This document shows, piece by piece, positions 11,223-24,234 of a stretch of 64,000 nucleotides of DNA (position 1 is its first letter; each line of letters opens with the position of its first letter). Where the stretch lies: NCBI GenBank assembly GCA_963971285.1, contig OZ020245.1, positions 21,838,983-21,902,982 of the forward strand. The letters run 5' to 3'. Source of the stretch: Astropecten irregularis (Eukaryota; Echinodermata; Asteroidea; Paxillosida; Astropectinidae). The notes under the pieces are model-generated. The model searched no databases. It was given only the letters and a program-made list of their open reading frames with translations, and was not told the origin of the DNA. The position numbers and the translations under genes were made by a program.

Positions 11223-14200
11223 CTAAATAAACAATCAAGACACAACACAATGAATCTACCTGTTCGTAATTGTTTTTGTTTTTTCAAGAAACCAGCAACT
11301 GATTAATTTATTGAACAATTTGTCAAAATGTTAAAAGTCTTTACCGAAAAAAAAGATAAATTTACCAATTTCTCTCAAATTCAAAATGTATGGAATAAAA
11401 CTGATCCGATAATGAATCTTCTACCCTAAAAAGAAATTTCATTCATTCATGAAATTCAGCTAAAATCTACTCCAGAAAACAAAAAATCCAAACTTACAAA
11501 TACAATCTTACAGGTTCTAATTTGAGATATTCACCAAAAGAAAATTAAACAAAAAAATCTAAATACTGAGTTGTTTGAAAAAAATTAAAAGGCATACAGT
11601 ATATGCACAGAATGCCGCATAAAGCTCTCATAAACTGAGCAAGTAAATAAGTTGGCTGATTTTGAATAAAAACTGTTTTAACTTCAATTGAACCAAAATT
11701 TACAGAAATTTGCAAACCGATCCATCATGGAATTTATAATTGAAACTGAAAGACAAAAAAGGACAAAAATGGTTTTCTTTGCTGGCTAAATATACAGACA
11801 AAAATCAACGAAAACGTAAATCAAACGGAAATAAGTACAAAAACAGATTTTGACCCACACTAATCCTGAGTCCCATGCACAATTAACAATAACTTCAGGA
11901 ATTTGACGTCTTCAAGTCTATTGATTGACTTCGTCTTCAGACATAATAAAGACATTGTTAAACCCATTAAGGAATGCTATTTTCTTGAATTGGTAAAAAG
12001 TTGATAAATTCTGCTTATAAAAAAAAATTGCTTTTCAATTTTTTCAAGAGTGTGTCTGGAGTATTCACAGTATTGCATGCAAAAAAAAATTCCCTCCAAA
12101 AATGTCTAACTTGACAAAAGACCAAAACATTGTGTACGTCAGGTAAGTTTCAGTCATATCCCCGCCCCCTTGAAGAAGAAGGATTTACAATGTTAACATT
12201 CAAACTTGAAATTCATATAATGTACTGAACCATTACACTTGTTTAACATGTAACTTCATGTCCCTTAATATTGTCTGTTAACCTCAGACACTGCGACTGC
12301 ATACATGAAACTGTAACAATTGGTGAGGTTTCATACAATAGTACATGTATATATATATATTTATATAAAACACAATAAATTATTGAGGTCACAAACAAAA
12401 CTGAAATTTAAACAAATCAAGACAAATATTTCATCCACAATCATTATTAAGGCCCCTGTACACAAAGTAAATCGTAAACACCAATGGTAATTATTCATTT
12501 TATCAATATCATACAAAAAACGTCGTAATTATTTCAAATTGTACGAGGCAACTTTGTTATTTTTTTAACTTTTGGACAAGAATTTAAATCTTTAAGGTAC
12601 TGCATTGAGTTTGATATTTCTCAGATATACCTCTGAAAGTTACGTTGTTATTTTTTTTCTGTGTATGCAATGTGTTGACTTGACAGTTACTAGAGTTCTC
12701 TCAAAATTAAACCACAAGTAACTCCCACAGTTAAACAAAATTCTTTAAATAATCATCTAAGTCACTACATTTCAATGGAATGTCTTGTTATGTTGCAATC
12801 AAGAAAGCAGGATGAATTAACCTAGTTGTGTGATCACGAAACAGGCACGCTTCGATCAGACAACCTGGCATATACATCCCGGTTTACTTGAAAATGGAAT
12901 TTTTATTTTTTTCAATCTACTACGAATGATATCTCTATACTACAGGAGGAGTAACCATTCTGCCGATAACCCGCTCGCTTGAGAAAAAGACTAGACAGAT
13001 GCCTGTCAAAATGCCATGAGGAAGATGATCGTGACTTGTGATTCAAACCGTTCAATATCTCTATCGCAGCTTTTAGTGCTGCTGCCTTATATGTGCAACA
13101 CCAGCGCACAGCCGAGTCCAAGTTGACCCTGTGCATTTAACCGTTCACTGCAGTTTTGAACGAACCCATTCAAAATGAAACCTCTCCCAGAGTCTCAGGA
13201 AGCTAGCGGGCTTGCCAGCGCCATTACAAGCAACAATGCCCTCACTTCCTCCCTGAATGAAAAGGGGCATTTCACCACAAAATTGATGTGAAGTCACACA
13301 TTCATTTCCCGATAAAAGATGATTAAGTACGAACTCAAGGTGGTGAATATCTTTTTCTTTTTTTCTCTCTCTCTCTGAAAGAATAAATTATCCTAATTTT
13401 ATAATCTTCTTTCTGAATTTTGACATGGGAATTGTGTCAAATATTGAGGTGATAAAGTTAATCTTGCCACTCACACCTACCCTTTATGATTTGTTTTTGT
13501 ATTTCCCCAGTGGTGAAGGAATGACTGAGATATTTACCGCAACGAGGCACTCAAGCTTACAGAGAATCAGTGTTAATGAAATCTACATTTTGAAAATAAG
13601 TTGACCTTCAAGCTTCAAGCCACGAGGGTCTCCACTAAGGAAGTCAGTGTGTGTCAAATTAATGCAGTGGACCATAAAAAAGAGACTGTAAAAAAAAAAA
13701 AAAAACAATTCCAGAAAAATAGGCCACTCATATTTTTTCTTCTCCTTAATATTAATTATATTTCTGAAGAGTTTCTTTTTTTCCCTATTTTTGTTGGTTG
13801 AAAAATATTTTTTTTATTTGGCAATTTAATTTTAAGTGACCTTTGGTGGGCAATGGTTTATGCTTGTTACATACTCAAAGTGGCTCAGAGCTGTAATATT
13901 CTGATTGGTCAAGGAGCGTAATGCACATTTGATGGCTAAACATTGTGGTAAAGCTGTGTGCCGTTCTTTATATTGTATGCTTATCTTATGTTTCCGCACA
14001 TGAATAGCCGATATTTTGGCATGTCGGGTGCCATGGTATGGGTTAGATTCGCTTACAATCTGGTGAGCCAACATTGATAACTGCACTTGTATTCCACATG
14101 CCTATGGGAAAAAGACAACCGCGCAGACAACCAGAGCCCAATTTCAAGCTCTGCTTACCAAAGAACTCGACGCTTATGATCCCCATTCTACGCTTAGCGC

Positions 14201-14293
14201 CGAATTACCACACTAGCCGAGCAAGCGACAAATCCTTAGTTACGGGAACTACAAATGTGTACAATTGAAAATTCCTCGCTAATCAATGAAATA

Positions 14294-14402
14294 GGAATCT
14301 GTAAGTGCCGATTCTACAAATGGATTCTGTAAGCGCCAATTCTAGAAATAGGATTCTGTAAGCGCCAATTCTAAAAATAGGATTCTGTAAGCGCCAATTC
14401 TA
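14294..14402. repeat. 29-bp tandem repeat, about four copies
   Basis: GGATTCTGTAAGCGCCAATT followed by CTAGAAATA (or a close variant) is repeated at 14294, 14322, 14351 and 14380. The first copy is diverged. A sequence resembling a MITE family A end (GCCCAATTTC...CTCTGCTTACC) lies just upstream near 14138, and AAGCGCC-type words also occur around 14190, so the tandem may have grown from part of a MITE-like element. Confidence 0.8.
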
Positions 14403-17400
14403 TGCTTACGGTAAGCAGAGACATGAACTGAGGCCTAGAACTAAAAGCCTGAAACTGCAAAGTGGTTGGAATGGTGGTTGATATCTTGTGTCACATTTGA
14501 TCATTGGCATGGAGCTTCATGGCAGCTGCATACAAATGTCTGGTCAAACATTCTCAAGTAAGAAGCGGGTAATCAGTTAAGACAGGGAACAATGGCCTCT
14601 TTCGTACAAGAAATGACCCTCCAAAAAAAACCTTCAAACACCCCCAAAAAAATCTACTTTAAAGACAAAACTGGCATAATTGTTTTACAGTATAAAACAG
14701 AAAATAAATATATTTTGTAAACTGATCACGAAGAGGCTAAGATCCGATGGCCTCTTATAAACAGTACTGAATTTTATCAACTAGGGGCAACAATCTTGAC
14801 TTAACTCTTCTTCTTGCTTTGTTTTTTCTTTTTAAACAAGTAATCAAATAAAGAAATAGAGAGATATACAATTACAGAGTATCCCAAATATGATTATAGA
14901 TATATGTACATATTCAATTATATATATTGCTCTTTTTGTTTTTTTTGCAAAATAGTAGGAACAAATTCTAGACAAAGAAAGGAAGTTAGAAAGAAAGAAA
15001 GGAGTAATGCATTATTCATCCCAAACTTTATCAGGAAATTTGTGTAATTTTTATATTTATAATATCAAATTCAATGAGTTGTACTGCAGCGACACAAAAT
15101 GGGAACATGTATTGGAGGTGTATGGAATTATCATTGTATATTCACTACAAATATATATACTTATTTTAATATTTTATGTTTATAAAGAAAAATGAAATGA
15201 TCTTGTTTTAAAATGGGGAAACCTCTACCACCCTGAAAGATCACATTTTACATCAAATAACGATTTTGTTGTTGTAAAATTTCTAATTAACTTTTTAATT
15301 AAAATTGCATGGTGTTTTGAAATGTATCCCATGAGTACTGCTGAAATTTCAACAATAAATAATGAGTCTCTGGTTCATGCTTTTCAAAATCACTCTGTCA
15401 CACTTGAGTTGTTCAGATTTTGGGTACTGCTCGGAATTAGCATTAATTAGCATAACAATAGGCCACTCGCGGATTCAAACAAAGGCACGCGTCGTTTATA
15501 CCAAGTTTACAACTTTTCACGTTGTAAACATTTTTTCCGTCAATAAATACAACTTTTCCCCCATTACAAAATCTACTGTATCCAAAACCTACAAAAAATC
15601 CTACATTATTACAGAATATAATAAAGATGAAAAAATCACAAAAATCCCTTTTACCATAAAAATACAAAGCCATCCAGTACATTGTAAATGCAACTATAAA
15701 ATGTCAATAATTTCAAAATACACATACCGCTGGGGTAATAATAACGTTGAATTATATTTCATCAGTATTTGTTTGTTTACCGTCAACCAGGCTAAATTGC
15801 GGCAAATTACAGCTGGCGATCACAGTATAACACAGATCTTGAAGAAGAAGAAGGCACAATCTGGTTTGAGACAACTGTCGACTTTCCGTGTACAAGTGCA
15901 GACAAGTCCAGACAAGAATTTGGACTAAAGTCGGAATTTACAAACAGGGCCAATATGCGGAGTGATTTACAAGCACCTGTATCAAGTACAGATGATCAAC
16001 TGTCCTAGATTTCAATTTGCCATATTAGTACTTCATTGTGACAATTAATAATTCCTACGATGCAAGATTCAGACCAATTCAATTTCAGACCAAAATGTTG
16101 ACCTTTCATTTTTTTTTCATCTCTCTTTCTATTTAAAGTCACCAAATGTTGATGACACACCCAAAACAAAATCCTCTCTTAAATCTTCATGCCGATGAAG
16201 ATACAGCTGTTTCATCTCTCTGCATTTTTTTTTTGGTCAATGTCATAAATTAATTTTGCGTAAAAATAGTACTTTCATTTCATGAACAGAACACAGTTTG
16301 TGGCAAATTCTTGGCCCCAGAAGTTTTCAAAATTGATGCAGAAATTCTTCATCATCGGAAATAAAAAAAACCTGAAACCGGAAAAAAGTCACAGAATTTC
16401 ATTCTTTCTTTCCCCCATGTAGGAACGCACGTTGCAACTGTAATTGCATTTTTTGGTCCCATTACTAAATGTCTATTATATTCCGTATGCTAAGTCAGGA
16501 AGGCCCGTATTCCGTGAACAAGGCTAAACAAATTTAGTACAAAGTAAGCAAAGATGTAAAAAGCAAAAACCAACTCCCAAGGCCTCTTGAGCCGGGTCAG
16601 TTATTTTGGGGATGTAACATCTTAATTTGATTTGACAAGTGCAATGAGTATTTCCTGTTGCATCTGGGCTCTTAGAGGCATTATTATGATGGACGACACC
16701 ATCTTAAGCTTGCGTGTCTCTCCCTCCCCCCTCCCTTCCAACCTTGCAGAGATTGTGATTTCATAGCTGACTCATCAAACCTGACATGTTGGGGGGGGAG
16801 GGTAGGTTGGAAGGTTCGTAAAGAAGGTATTAGCTTAATATAGGTCTGGTAACAAAAAAAAGATCCCTGACCAATAACTGCCATGATGGATCAGTGGCAC
16901 AAGGCAAATCTTTTAACCTCCCAAATTACCCCCAGAAACCAATTATGCAAACAGCAAAACTCCAAACTAATTTGATAGTACTTTCACAGGAAGCATTAGG
17001 CCTACCACACAATGCTGTTCGACCATCAAACTGCAACTAATGCATACTACGTTATTCCAATTATTTCATCCTTATATCAGTTTCATCTTCCAACAAGACG
17101 AGTTGTTTTTGTTTTGTGCGTTCCTTTTGTTGTTTACAAAGAGGTCCTGCATTTTGAAAATGTCCGGGGCTAATCTGAGGTTTCTGATACATTTCAGCAA
17201 GAACGTCAATGATGTAACAGATTGCACTTCTGTTAGCAAATCTCTTGACAGACACACCAAAACGTCAAAACGTTCTCCTAAGGACCATTTTAACCTCTCT
17301 GTTCCATGTCAGGTGGATCATGTCGGCCAGTCTTGACCTTTTCTGGTGCTGTGCATGAACACCTTGGACCATCCCAACCCAAAGTCAACCCAGCTGTCGG

Positions 17401-18008
17401 CCTCTGTCTATCCAGTCCCATAAGGTTAAAGACAAGAGCCTAACATCCTCAGGATGAAGCAATTAAGCTTTTCACGAAACTTGGAATGATCAAGAGTTTT
17501 GTCTTAATATAAATCCACACACATAGCATTGTACCAACCATAAAAAAAGAACGAAAAAAAAAGTACAATTTTTTTCCATTATAAAGATTGTAAGAGGCAC
17601 ATTCAGTAGTTCTGTTTAAAAAGTGTTCATCATTTTTTTAAAAACCAAATGGCTTAAAAAACCTTCACTGATACACATAAAACCATTTTCAATCATAAAT
17701 ATATATTATGGCACTTGTTTGTTTTTCCCACAAATATTTTTTTTTATCATAAATATGCTAATAAATTTGATTATCGATTTAAGAAACTTAGAGGCATGCA
17801 GCTTTAAATCTTACGAGTAAAAACAAAAACAAACAAAAATAAAAAGTACTTTTTTTGGAGGAAAGTAAAATTGAGTTGTCTCATTCAAATAATTTGTTTT
17901 TGTTTGTCTCTTCATATTAAATTAACGATATCGAGTACGCGCACACACCCACACAGAGACATGCATGGAACTGCACAAATATTTGCACCCAGATTGAATG
18001 GTTATATC

Positions 18009-18371
18009 TTAAAGGTAGTATCATACTTTGGTAAGGAACCAAAACAGAAATGTTCACAAAATTACCTATAACATACAGGGTATGAAGATGGTGGTGGTAG
18101 AAACATACCGTTAAATTTTTCCGCCTGAAATGGTGTATTTATCCAGAAATTAGTAAAACAAAAACCGAAAATCTTTTTGATCTTTTAAAGATCAAAAATT
18201 AAAGAGGAAAGACTTAAGAAATACTGTTGTTGTTTTTCACTGTTTTCTCAAAAAGTGGGCACCGCATGGGACTGAAATTTTCACAGACGACTGTGACTGT
18301 ATCTGTCTTGATATTGTTGCCCATGTATCTGTATTTCTTTGATAAAAACCAAAGTATTATACTACCTTTGA
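18009..18371. mobile_element. TTAAAGGTA inverted-repeat element (MITE family D), copy 1
   Basis: The element begins TTAAAGGTAGTATCATACTT and ends with the complement, CCAAAGTATTATACTACCTT. Between them are TCTTTTAAAGATC, CTCAAAAAGTGGGCACC and GATAAAAACCAAAG, which recur in all copies. No coding capacity. Confidence 0.85.
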
Positions 18372-18797
18372 ACTGCAGTTACACAAAAGAAAAAATGGAG
18401 GCACTTGAACACTGCAGTAGTAGAAGCTGCTGTAAAATAAAGCCTTACAAAGAGAACCTTTTAAACACCAAGGGAACAAAACAAAAAATAAACAAACGTC
18501 AAAATAGTCATTGTCTGGACACAATAACAGCAAAAACAAAATTGGTTGTGTGAAGGTTCGTCACCTTTCAAACAGAACCAGTCAATTTGTGGCCAATTAG
18601 TTGTCAAAATCAAACGATTTGGGACTGAATAGAGACAGTACGTATTCGTATACAATGCATCTCAGATCCAGTGCCATTAGAAGAAAAAAAAAATATGCAA
18701 TGTCAAGATCAAAGTATCTAGTTTGCTAGCCCATCACCCGATTGATTGTGTGTCGTGACTGGACGGCTGCCGATTTTGACCTCCCGACTTCTGACCA

Positions 18798-18977
18798 TCA
18801 CTCAATCTCCTCCAGGCAGTTGGCCGACTTGAAGAACTCTGGCAAGGGCTCGTCCAGCTTGCTGATGACTTTGTAGATGGTCTTCTTCCAGGAGGGCTCC
18901 GTGTCCTTGCCCACGCGGATGGCCTCAAAGAACTCTCTCAGTGTGTTGGTGGCCACGTTCATGAAAGCTTCGGGTAC
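18798..18977 (-). CDS. PROX1: Prox C-terminal Prospero-domain exon with stop
   Basis: The exon encodes 59 residues and a stop, in phase 0 after acceptor GGGTTCCAG|GTACCC. It reads [20 protein letters not shown], then [20 protein letters not shown], and ends [14 protein letters not shown]. This is the conserved C-terminus of the Prospero domain at the usual family length, so the gene is intact to its natural end. The intron separating it from the previous exon is about 11.3 kb and full of mobile-element fragments. The 3' UTR continues to lower coordinates; its end was not determined. Confidence 0.95.
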   Translation of the reverse strand, partial: VPEAFMNVATNTLREFFEAIRVGKDTEPSWKKTIYKVISKLDEPLPEFFKSANCLEEIE

Positions 18978-19250
18978 CTGGAACCCCCACACAAAAATAT
19001 AATAATAATAATGATGATAAAACTCGGGAAGAAAATCAAATTAGGTGTTGGGGCATTAAACATTTATAATCCGTGGCACAAGCATGTTGCGTCATCCCTG
19101 GGGATGTATTAATCACATATTCAGGTGGTTGTCATCCTAACATGGAAGTCATGTTAATGTCAGGTGATATATCAAGTCACAAGCTAGCCCACCTTCCCAC
19201 CATTCCGCAACCTGCGCTTGTTGCTTCCTATGTAAGTTCACACTGCCAGG

Positions 19251-19401
19251 AATGGGAGACTTTTGGAGAGTCGGTCTTGAGTCAACAGCGCACGCGCAAA
19301 CCATGCTTGCGCAATTGTGAGCATGCGCGCGTTGTATTGCGCGTGCGTGCGCGTGCGCGTGCGATGTTGACTCAAGACCGACTCTCCAAAAGTCTCCCAT
19401 T
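19251..19401. mobile_element. AATGGGAGAC foldback element (MITE family E), copy 1
   Basis: An almost perfect hairpin: AATGGGAGACTTTTGGAGAG at the left is mirrored by CTCTCCAAAAGTCTCCCATT at the right. The inner arms GGTCTTGAGTCAACA also pair with TGTTGACTCAAGACC. The centre is CG-alternating (GCGCGTGCGTGCGCGTGCGC), unusual in this AT-rich DNA. Confidence 0.88.
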
Positions 19402-19519
19402 GCAGAAAATAATAGACCATGATGACATTACAACCCCAGGATACACACTCAAACATAAATGCATGTTTCTGCTACTGCGTACTATTAAGTGTGGACTATA
19501 TCCTTTGTTCTTGCGTACT

Positions 19520-19733
19520 GGGGCCAATTTCACAGAGATGCTTAGCACCAAAAATTGCTAAGCACAAAAATGGCTTGCCCAATATTTAAAAACAAACATA
19601 TCGATTTGATATTCCTGGTCAGCGAACAACAGCCAAAGAACAATTGCAAGTGATACACAACACATGGAAATTTGGTTGTTAATCCTGTTTTGATGAAGGT
19701 AGAAATGTCATGCTTAGCGATTTTTTGTGCTGG
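19520..19733. mobile_element. MITE family A, solo copy, right end worn
   Basis: Starts GGGGCCAATTTCACAGAGAT and contains the family core in the opposite orientation to the array copies. The outer right repeat is lost after TGCTTAGCGATTTTTTGTGC. Confidence 0.75.
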
Positions 19734-20698
19734 AGTGAACAAATAGGATTTTTCAAACCACTGCCTGGTGAATCGTATAGCCATTTTCAGTTTGCATGGT
19801 GAAATTTGGACTGAGAATCCCACGATGGAAATTGTCAACTCACTCGGCAGGGGATTTGAATCATTGAATCATTTGATTTGAAGCATGGACTTTCTGCGGA
19901 TTAACTGGTGCAGACATAGAACGCCAGAATAATTCTACTACAACAACTGCCAGAGTTTGGTAGGCCTATAGTGGGATTCAAGTCACTGTGAGTCAAGTCC
20001 TGTGCGACAGGCAGGTACAGTATCTGCAGGGGCGATCAACTGACTCCAGTCCCAGTGGGATCAAAGTCACTCAGTGGTCCCAGTTAGTTTGATATCTGTC
20101 TGATGACATTTCAATTATATGGATGCGTTGACTACAGAACATGGCAATGTCACATGTACATACTTGCACATCTTGCCAACAAGTTGGGGCATGATTTGTG
20201 TGGGTGGTGTCAGTACAGCATTCGTAAAACCATTCAATTATACTTCATCATGACTACTAAGAAGTGATTGCATTTTTTAAGTTAAAGTTCACGTTCTAAT
20301 TGGAAAAACCACAAAAGTGATTTCTTGAACAACACTCATCCCCGATCTCTGTAAAATGATCCATTTGGCTGGAATTTTCCAAGAGGCTAAGGGATCACTG
20401 TTCTTTGTTGCTAAGGTCTTTGGTCTATTGGCTTTGGCCATCATTTGCCCCTTTCTAAGGAAAAGTGGCCTTTCCTCTAAAAAAAAAAATCAAATTTGTT
20501 TGACCCATGTAGGGATACACTCAAATAAACTCATCCTGGTGTGTGAGATGCAAAGCCATGGCTCAGTCTTGGAAGTCCCCCCCCCCCCAAAAAAACCAAA
20601 AAACCCAAATTGTGTGAAAATTGTTGAAATCTTGTAATTCTTTATAGTATTTTCAGTGCACCATTGAGTTTATTAATTGTTTTGCTCGGAGTTAGGAG

Positions 20699-20760
20699 GG
20701 CCCGACGTTTAGATCCTAAAAGGATCTTTCTCAAAGGCTAATAACAATTTTTTGTAGCCT
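20699..20760 (-). other. Degenerate hammerhead-like hairpin, probable retroelement relic
   Basis: On the minus strand AGCCTTTGAGAAA is followed by a GATCC/GGATC stem, then TAAACGTCGGGC. The order (near-CTGATGA box, stem, near-GAAA, ACGTC, pairing back to GCC) imitates type-I hammerhead motifs found in Penelope-like elements, but core bases are changed. A short inverted copy of GCCTTTGAGAAAA lies beside it at 20756-20770. Confidence 0.25.
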
Positions 20761-22765
20761 TTGAGAAAAGCCCTCATAACTTCAAGCATTTTATATATTT
20801 CAGGTCAATATTTTGGATGATGAGCAGTTTGCAGCATTTAATTTATTTGATTGTTGTTGTTTTTTTTTGCTAAGTTTCAGTGAAGAAGTGCAGTTCCTGC
20901 AGCAGACATCAAATCTTGAATATTTTATTCGAAGGGAAATTTACATCTCTGAAATTTTCAAGCACCATTCATGGAAGGCGGAACAAGAAATAAGCCATTT
21001 CCATTATAAACTGAACACTGACTAGATTTTATCTGAACGTGCACGTACAACAAGGCAAGATGAAAAAAAAAAATCAGGATAAGAATAAAAACCAGCTTGA
21101 ATTGGGAGGAGGGCCTTGAAAATAAATTCGATTTCACTTTAAGTTGTTCAACACCGAAAAAAGTTGTAAAGAAACCTGTTAAGATTTAACAATAGTCATT
21201 CAACAGATGTGAGGTTTCGTTCTTTTTTCGCTGGGCGATAACTTCTGCCCGAGGGAGAATAGAAAAGAAGACGTAATTACTTAAAAGATGGTCATAAAAC
21301 ACAAAAGCCATTCCCTTTGGTCAGAAAGAAAAAAAAACGCAGCACGGCATGACCTTCACTTTAGAAGAATAGCCCACCTTGAAATAGTGCAACCAGGAGG
21401 TGCTTCAATTAAGGAGGAAATTATGAGTGTGACTGGATCAAAGGAAAAGGAGTAACAAGGGATGTGACAGAAATCACCAAAAAAAAAGGCAACCTCGCTA
21501 AGGACATTTTTTTTTCATACATTCATCATATAATACAGACATTAAATCCAGACCCGGGCTGCAAGTTGCGTCAAGAGGTATTTATGGTTTACAAGGAACA
21601 AAGTACAGGTGACCTTTTACAGTGAGTGGCGAGAAAAGAAAAAAAAACCTCGCTATACCGTTGTCGGTCGTGGAGGCGACGGATGGCCGCCGTCAGCCGT
21701 GGTGGCAACTAAAGCAAGCCCCCAATGAGGACTTGACGACTTCCTGATTACATGTTCTTGAATTAGAGTATGCCAAGAGGCTCCGCGGAGAAATAAATAA
21801 TACATGGGCTGCTTCATGCGGGCGGACAGGCTGTGAGTGAACAGTAATTGACTCGGCCCGTGTTCATATCTCAAGGAGTCTCGCTGTGTGTGATTGATGA
21901 TTTTTTCCATTTTCCCCTCAACCTCCCCCCCCTCCTCCTCTGTCTACAATGTACCTTCCTCTTTTTTACGCAACTGGCAATATGAGGTGACATGATGAAG
22001 AGAGATCTCTTGATATTTTGTAAGCCAGTGACCTTGGATATGTAACGCCAATTCCTCCAACCAAAAGTGCAAGTAACTCTCCCGCTCCTCTTAAATACAT
22101 GCGGTGGGGGACCGACGGAGTCAATTGCTTATCCACGGACACACAGAGCATGTTCTTACATAAATGGCACCTGTCTGATGGTTTGCAGTTCTCTGCCTAG
22201 TTTATTTTGAGCTCTCTCTTTCCCCAACTCCCCCCCCCCCCATATCCCTCAAGGTTCCATTATTGGGAATCGGCAGCTCTTAGAAGTCTTTTTTTTTTTT
22301 TTTTTTTGGTAAAGCCGAGGCAGCATTTGGGACATCCTGTCTGGAGACTAATATAAGACCAGGTAATGTTACCGAGTCACGCAGCAAGACAATCAATTAA
22401 TCCTTCCATGCAATTCAATTCAGAAAATGATTTTTTGTTGTACACTGTACATGCGTGGCATGCAGTGACTGCTACACACACGTAGCATGATTGATGTAAT
22501 CTCGGTGAATGAAAAAAATCTGCGAAGGGACACGGACTGAGAAACTGATACTAGTAGGAAGAAGAGGACGTCCGAGAATTTGAAGAGGGTGGGGTCGATT
22601 GACACCAGAGATGAAGATGTAGCGGATGTGAGAGTGATATCGAGATGAGACTCGATTGTATCACTGATTGTAATCAACCAAACAATCAAACATGTCCCAG
22701 CAAACTATAAATCGTCCCGTGTATGGGTGTGTGTGTCAGGCAATTCAATTTGAGCAAAATTCAGT

Positions 22766-22890
22766 AATGGGAGACTTTGGAGAACCGGTCTTCTAGTCAA
22801 CAGCACATGCGCAAAACAACGCATGCATGCTCACAATTGCATGCTCATGTGCTGTTGACTTGAAGACCGGTTCTCTAAAAGTCTCCCATT
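22766..22890. mobile_element. MITE family E, copy 2
   Basis: A hairpin with arms AATGGGAGACTTTGGAGAAC and GTTCTCTAAAAGTCTCCCATT (one base indel) and inner arms CAACAGCACATG / CATGTGCTGTTG. It sits 16 bp before a family A element. Confidence 0.85.
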
Positions 22891-22906
22891 GAACAACCTG
22901 ACACCT

Positions 22907-23224
22907 GGGGCCAATTTCATAGAGCTGCTTAAACAACAAAATGTGCTTAAACACCAAAAAATCCTTGGTAAATAAAATCAGTATGCCAGCCAAAACTCCT
23001 TGTGAATGCTGTGCTCAGCAAACAATATGGTCGAACCATGAATATTTATAAATGATTTTGGTCGGGAAATATTTAATATGCAAATTAGGTTTGCCCTAAT
23101 ATGGTCGAATATAAGTCAAATACAACATCACGTGAAAATTTTGTTAGCAATCCTGTTTGATCAAGGAAGACTTTTCATGCTCAAGCAAATTTTGTGCAGT
23201 AAGCAGCTCTACGAAATTGGCTCC
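22907..23224. mobile_element. MITE family A, long solo copy
   Basis: Left end GGGGCCAATTTCATAGAGCT and right end AGCAGCTCTACGAAATTGGC are inverted. At about 318 bp it is longer than the array copies, and its core resembles that of the 35157 copy (GTCTTCCTTGATCA / TGATCAAGGAAGAC words). Confidence 0.8.
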
Positions 23225-23876
23225 AGTTAAGATTAGCATGTCAGGGTGTGGTAGCACCACAGCAGCACCACAAAACACTTCACGGCGTGCACGCCATGGG
23301 TTGTCTAGGGCCTTCCTCCTTTCCCTGACTCTCCAACAAGCACGGGTCATTCGGTCATTCCACCCGGATGCCCATTTCACAGAGCTGCTTAATTAAGCAT
23401 GTGATTTCGTGTTTCAACGATTGATTTTCATTTCGTGGCTCTGCTTAACATTAAGCACAGATATACCATGCTTATCTCGTTGACACCGAATGCTTACAAT
23501 CTATCACGCAATTCAATACAAATCCTTTAGCCGACTTATGCCGAAATATGCTTATTTATAAATGCCAAAGCTATTTTTTTCTGCTCCAGAAAGCAATGCT
23601 GTATATGATGTAAAACAGGCCAAGGTTGAGGCATGATTTATAAATGTACATGAGCCTTTGGCCATATGTAGCAAGTGCATCCCATTCTCATTATACTTTC
23701 TAATTCCTAATTAAAAAATATTCCCCATTCTGCATGCATAGATTTGTCTCATTTTATGTAGGACAAAAGGCAAGCATAAAATCTTGTATGCAAACCTATT
23801 AAAAGCTTCTAATTTACATTGTGGTAAGCTCCTAGCCGTGTGTTCAAAGTGCATACGTTCATTTCATGCATGCTCC

Positions 23877-24234
23877 TTAAAGGTAGTATCATACTTAGGT
23901 AGCATACTGAAAAAGATATCTTCACAGATTTACCTATAACTAACAGGGTATAAAGATGGTGATGGTAGAAACATACCATTAACATTTTTCTGCCTGAAAT
24001 GCTGTATTTTATTCAGAACAGAGTAAAACCAATTATTTTGATCTTTTAAAGATAAAAAATAACGGTGAAAAGATTTTTTAAAAACTGTGAGCGTTTTTCA
24101 CTGTTTTCTCAAAAAGTGGGCACAGTATGGGACTGGAATTTTCACAGATAACTGTGACTGTGTCATCCTTGATATTTCTGTCCATGAATCTGCAAAAAAC
24201 CTTTGACCAAAAACAAAGTATGATATTACCTTAA
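23877..24234. mobile_element. MITE family D, copy 2
   Basis: TTAAAGGTAGTATCATACTT at the left and AAAGTATGATATTACCTTAA at the right, with the shared internal words CTGCCTGAAATG, TCTTTTAAAGAT and CAAAAAGTGGGCAC. Confidence 0.85.

Larger units (their letters stand above)
11223..18797. other. AT-rich stretch downstream of Prox, possibly including its 3' UTR
   Basis: No recognisable coding exon. The sequence is mostly unique and AT-rich with many A- and T-runs. It contains a (TA)n stretch near 12347-12362, a short tandem repeat at 14294-14402 and a TTAAAGGTA-family element at 18009-18371. A slightly GC-richer patch at about 12910-13270 includes a 74-codon minus-strand open frame (12912-13136) with no known similarity. 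The Prox 3' UTR begins at 18797 and runs left; its poly(A) site could not be fixed because AATAAA-like strings are frequent by chance here. Confidence 0.5.

Noticed and set aside
12912-13136. 74-codon minus-strand frame downstream of Prox
   Set aside because: Slightly GC-richer and ends cleanly, but I recognise no domain, and there is no supporting splice signal or second exon. It could equally be 3' UTR sequence.
15362-15928. 188-codon plus-strand frame
   Set aside because: Lysine-, threonine- and tyrosine-rich translation of AT-rich DNA with no recognisable motif; long frames arise by chance at this base composition only rarely, but no splice or homology support was seen.
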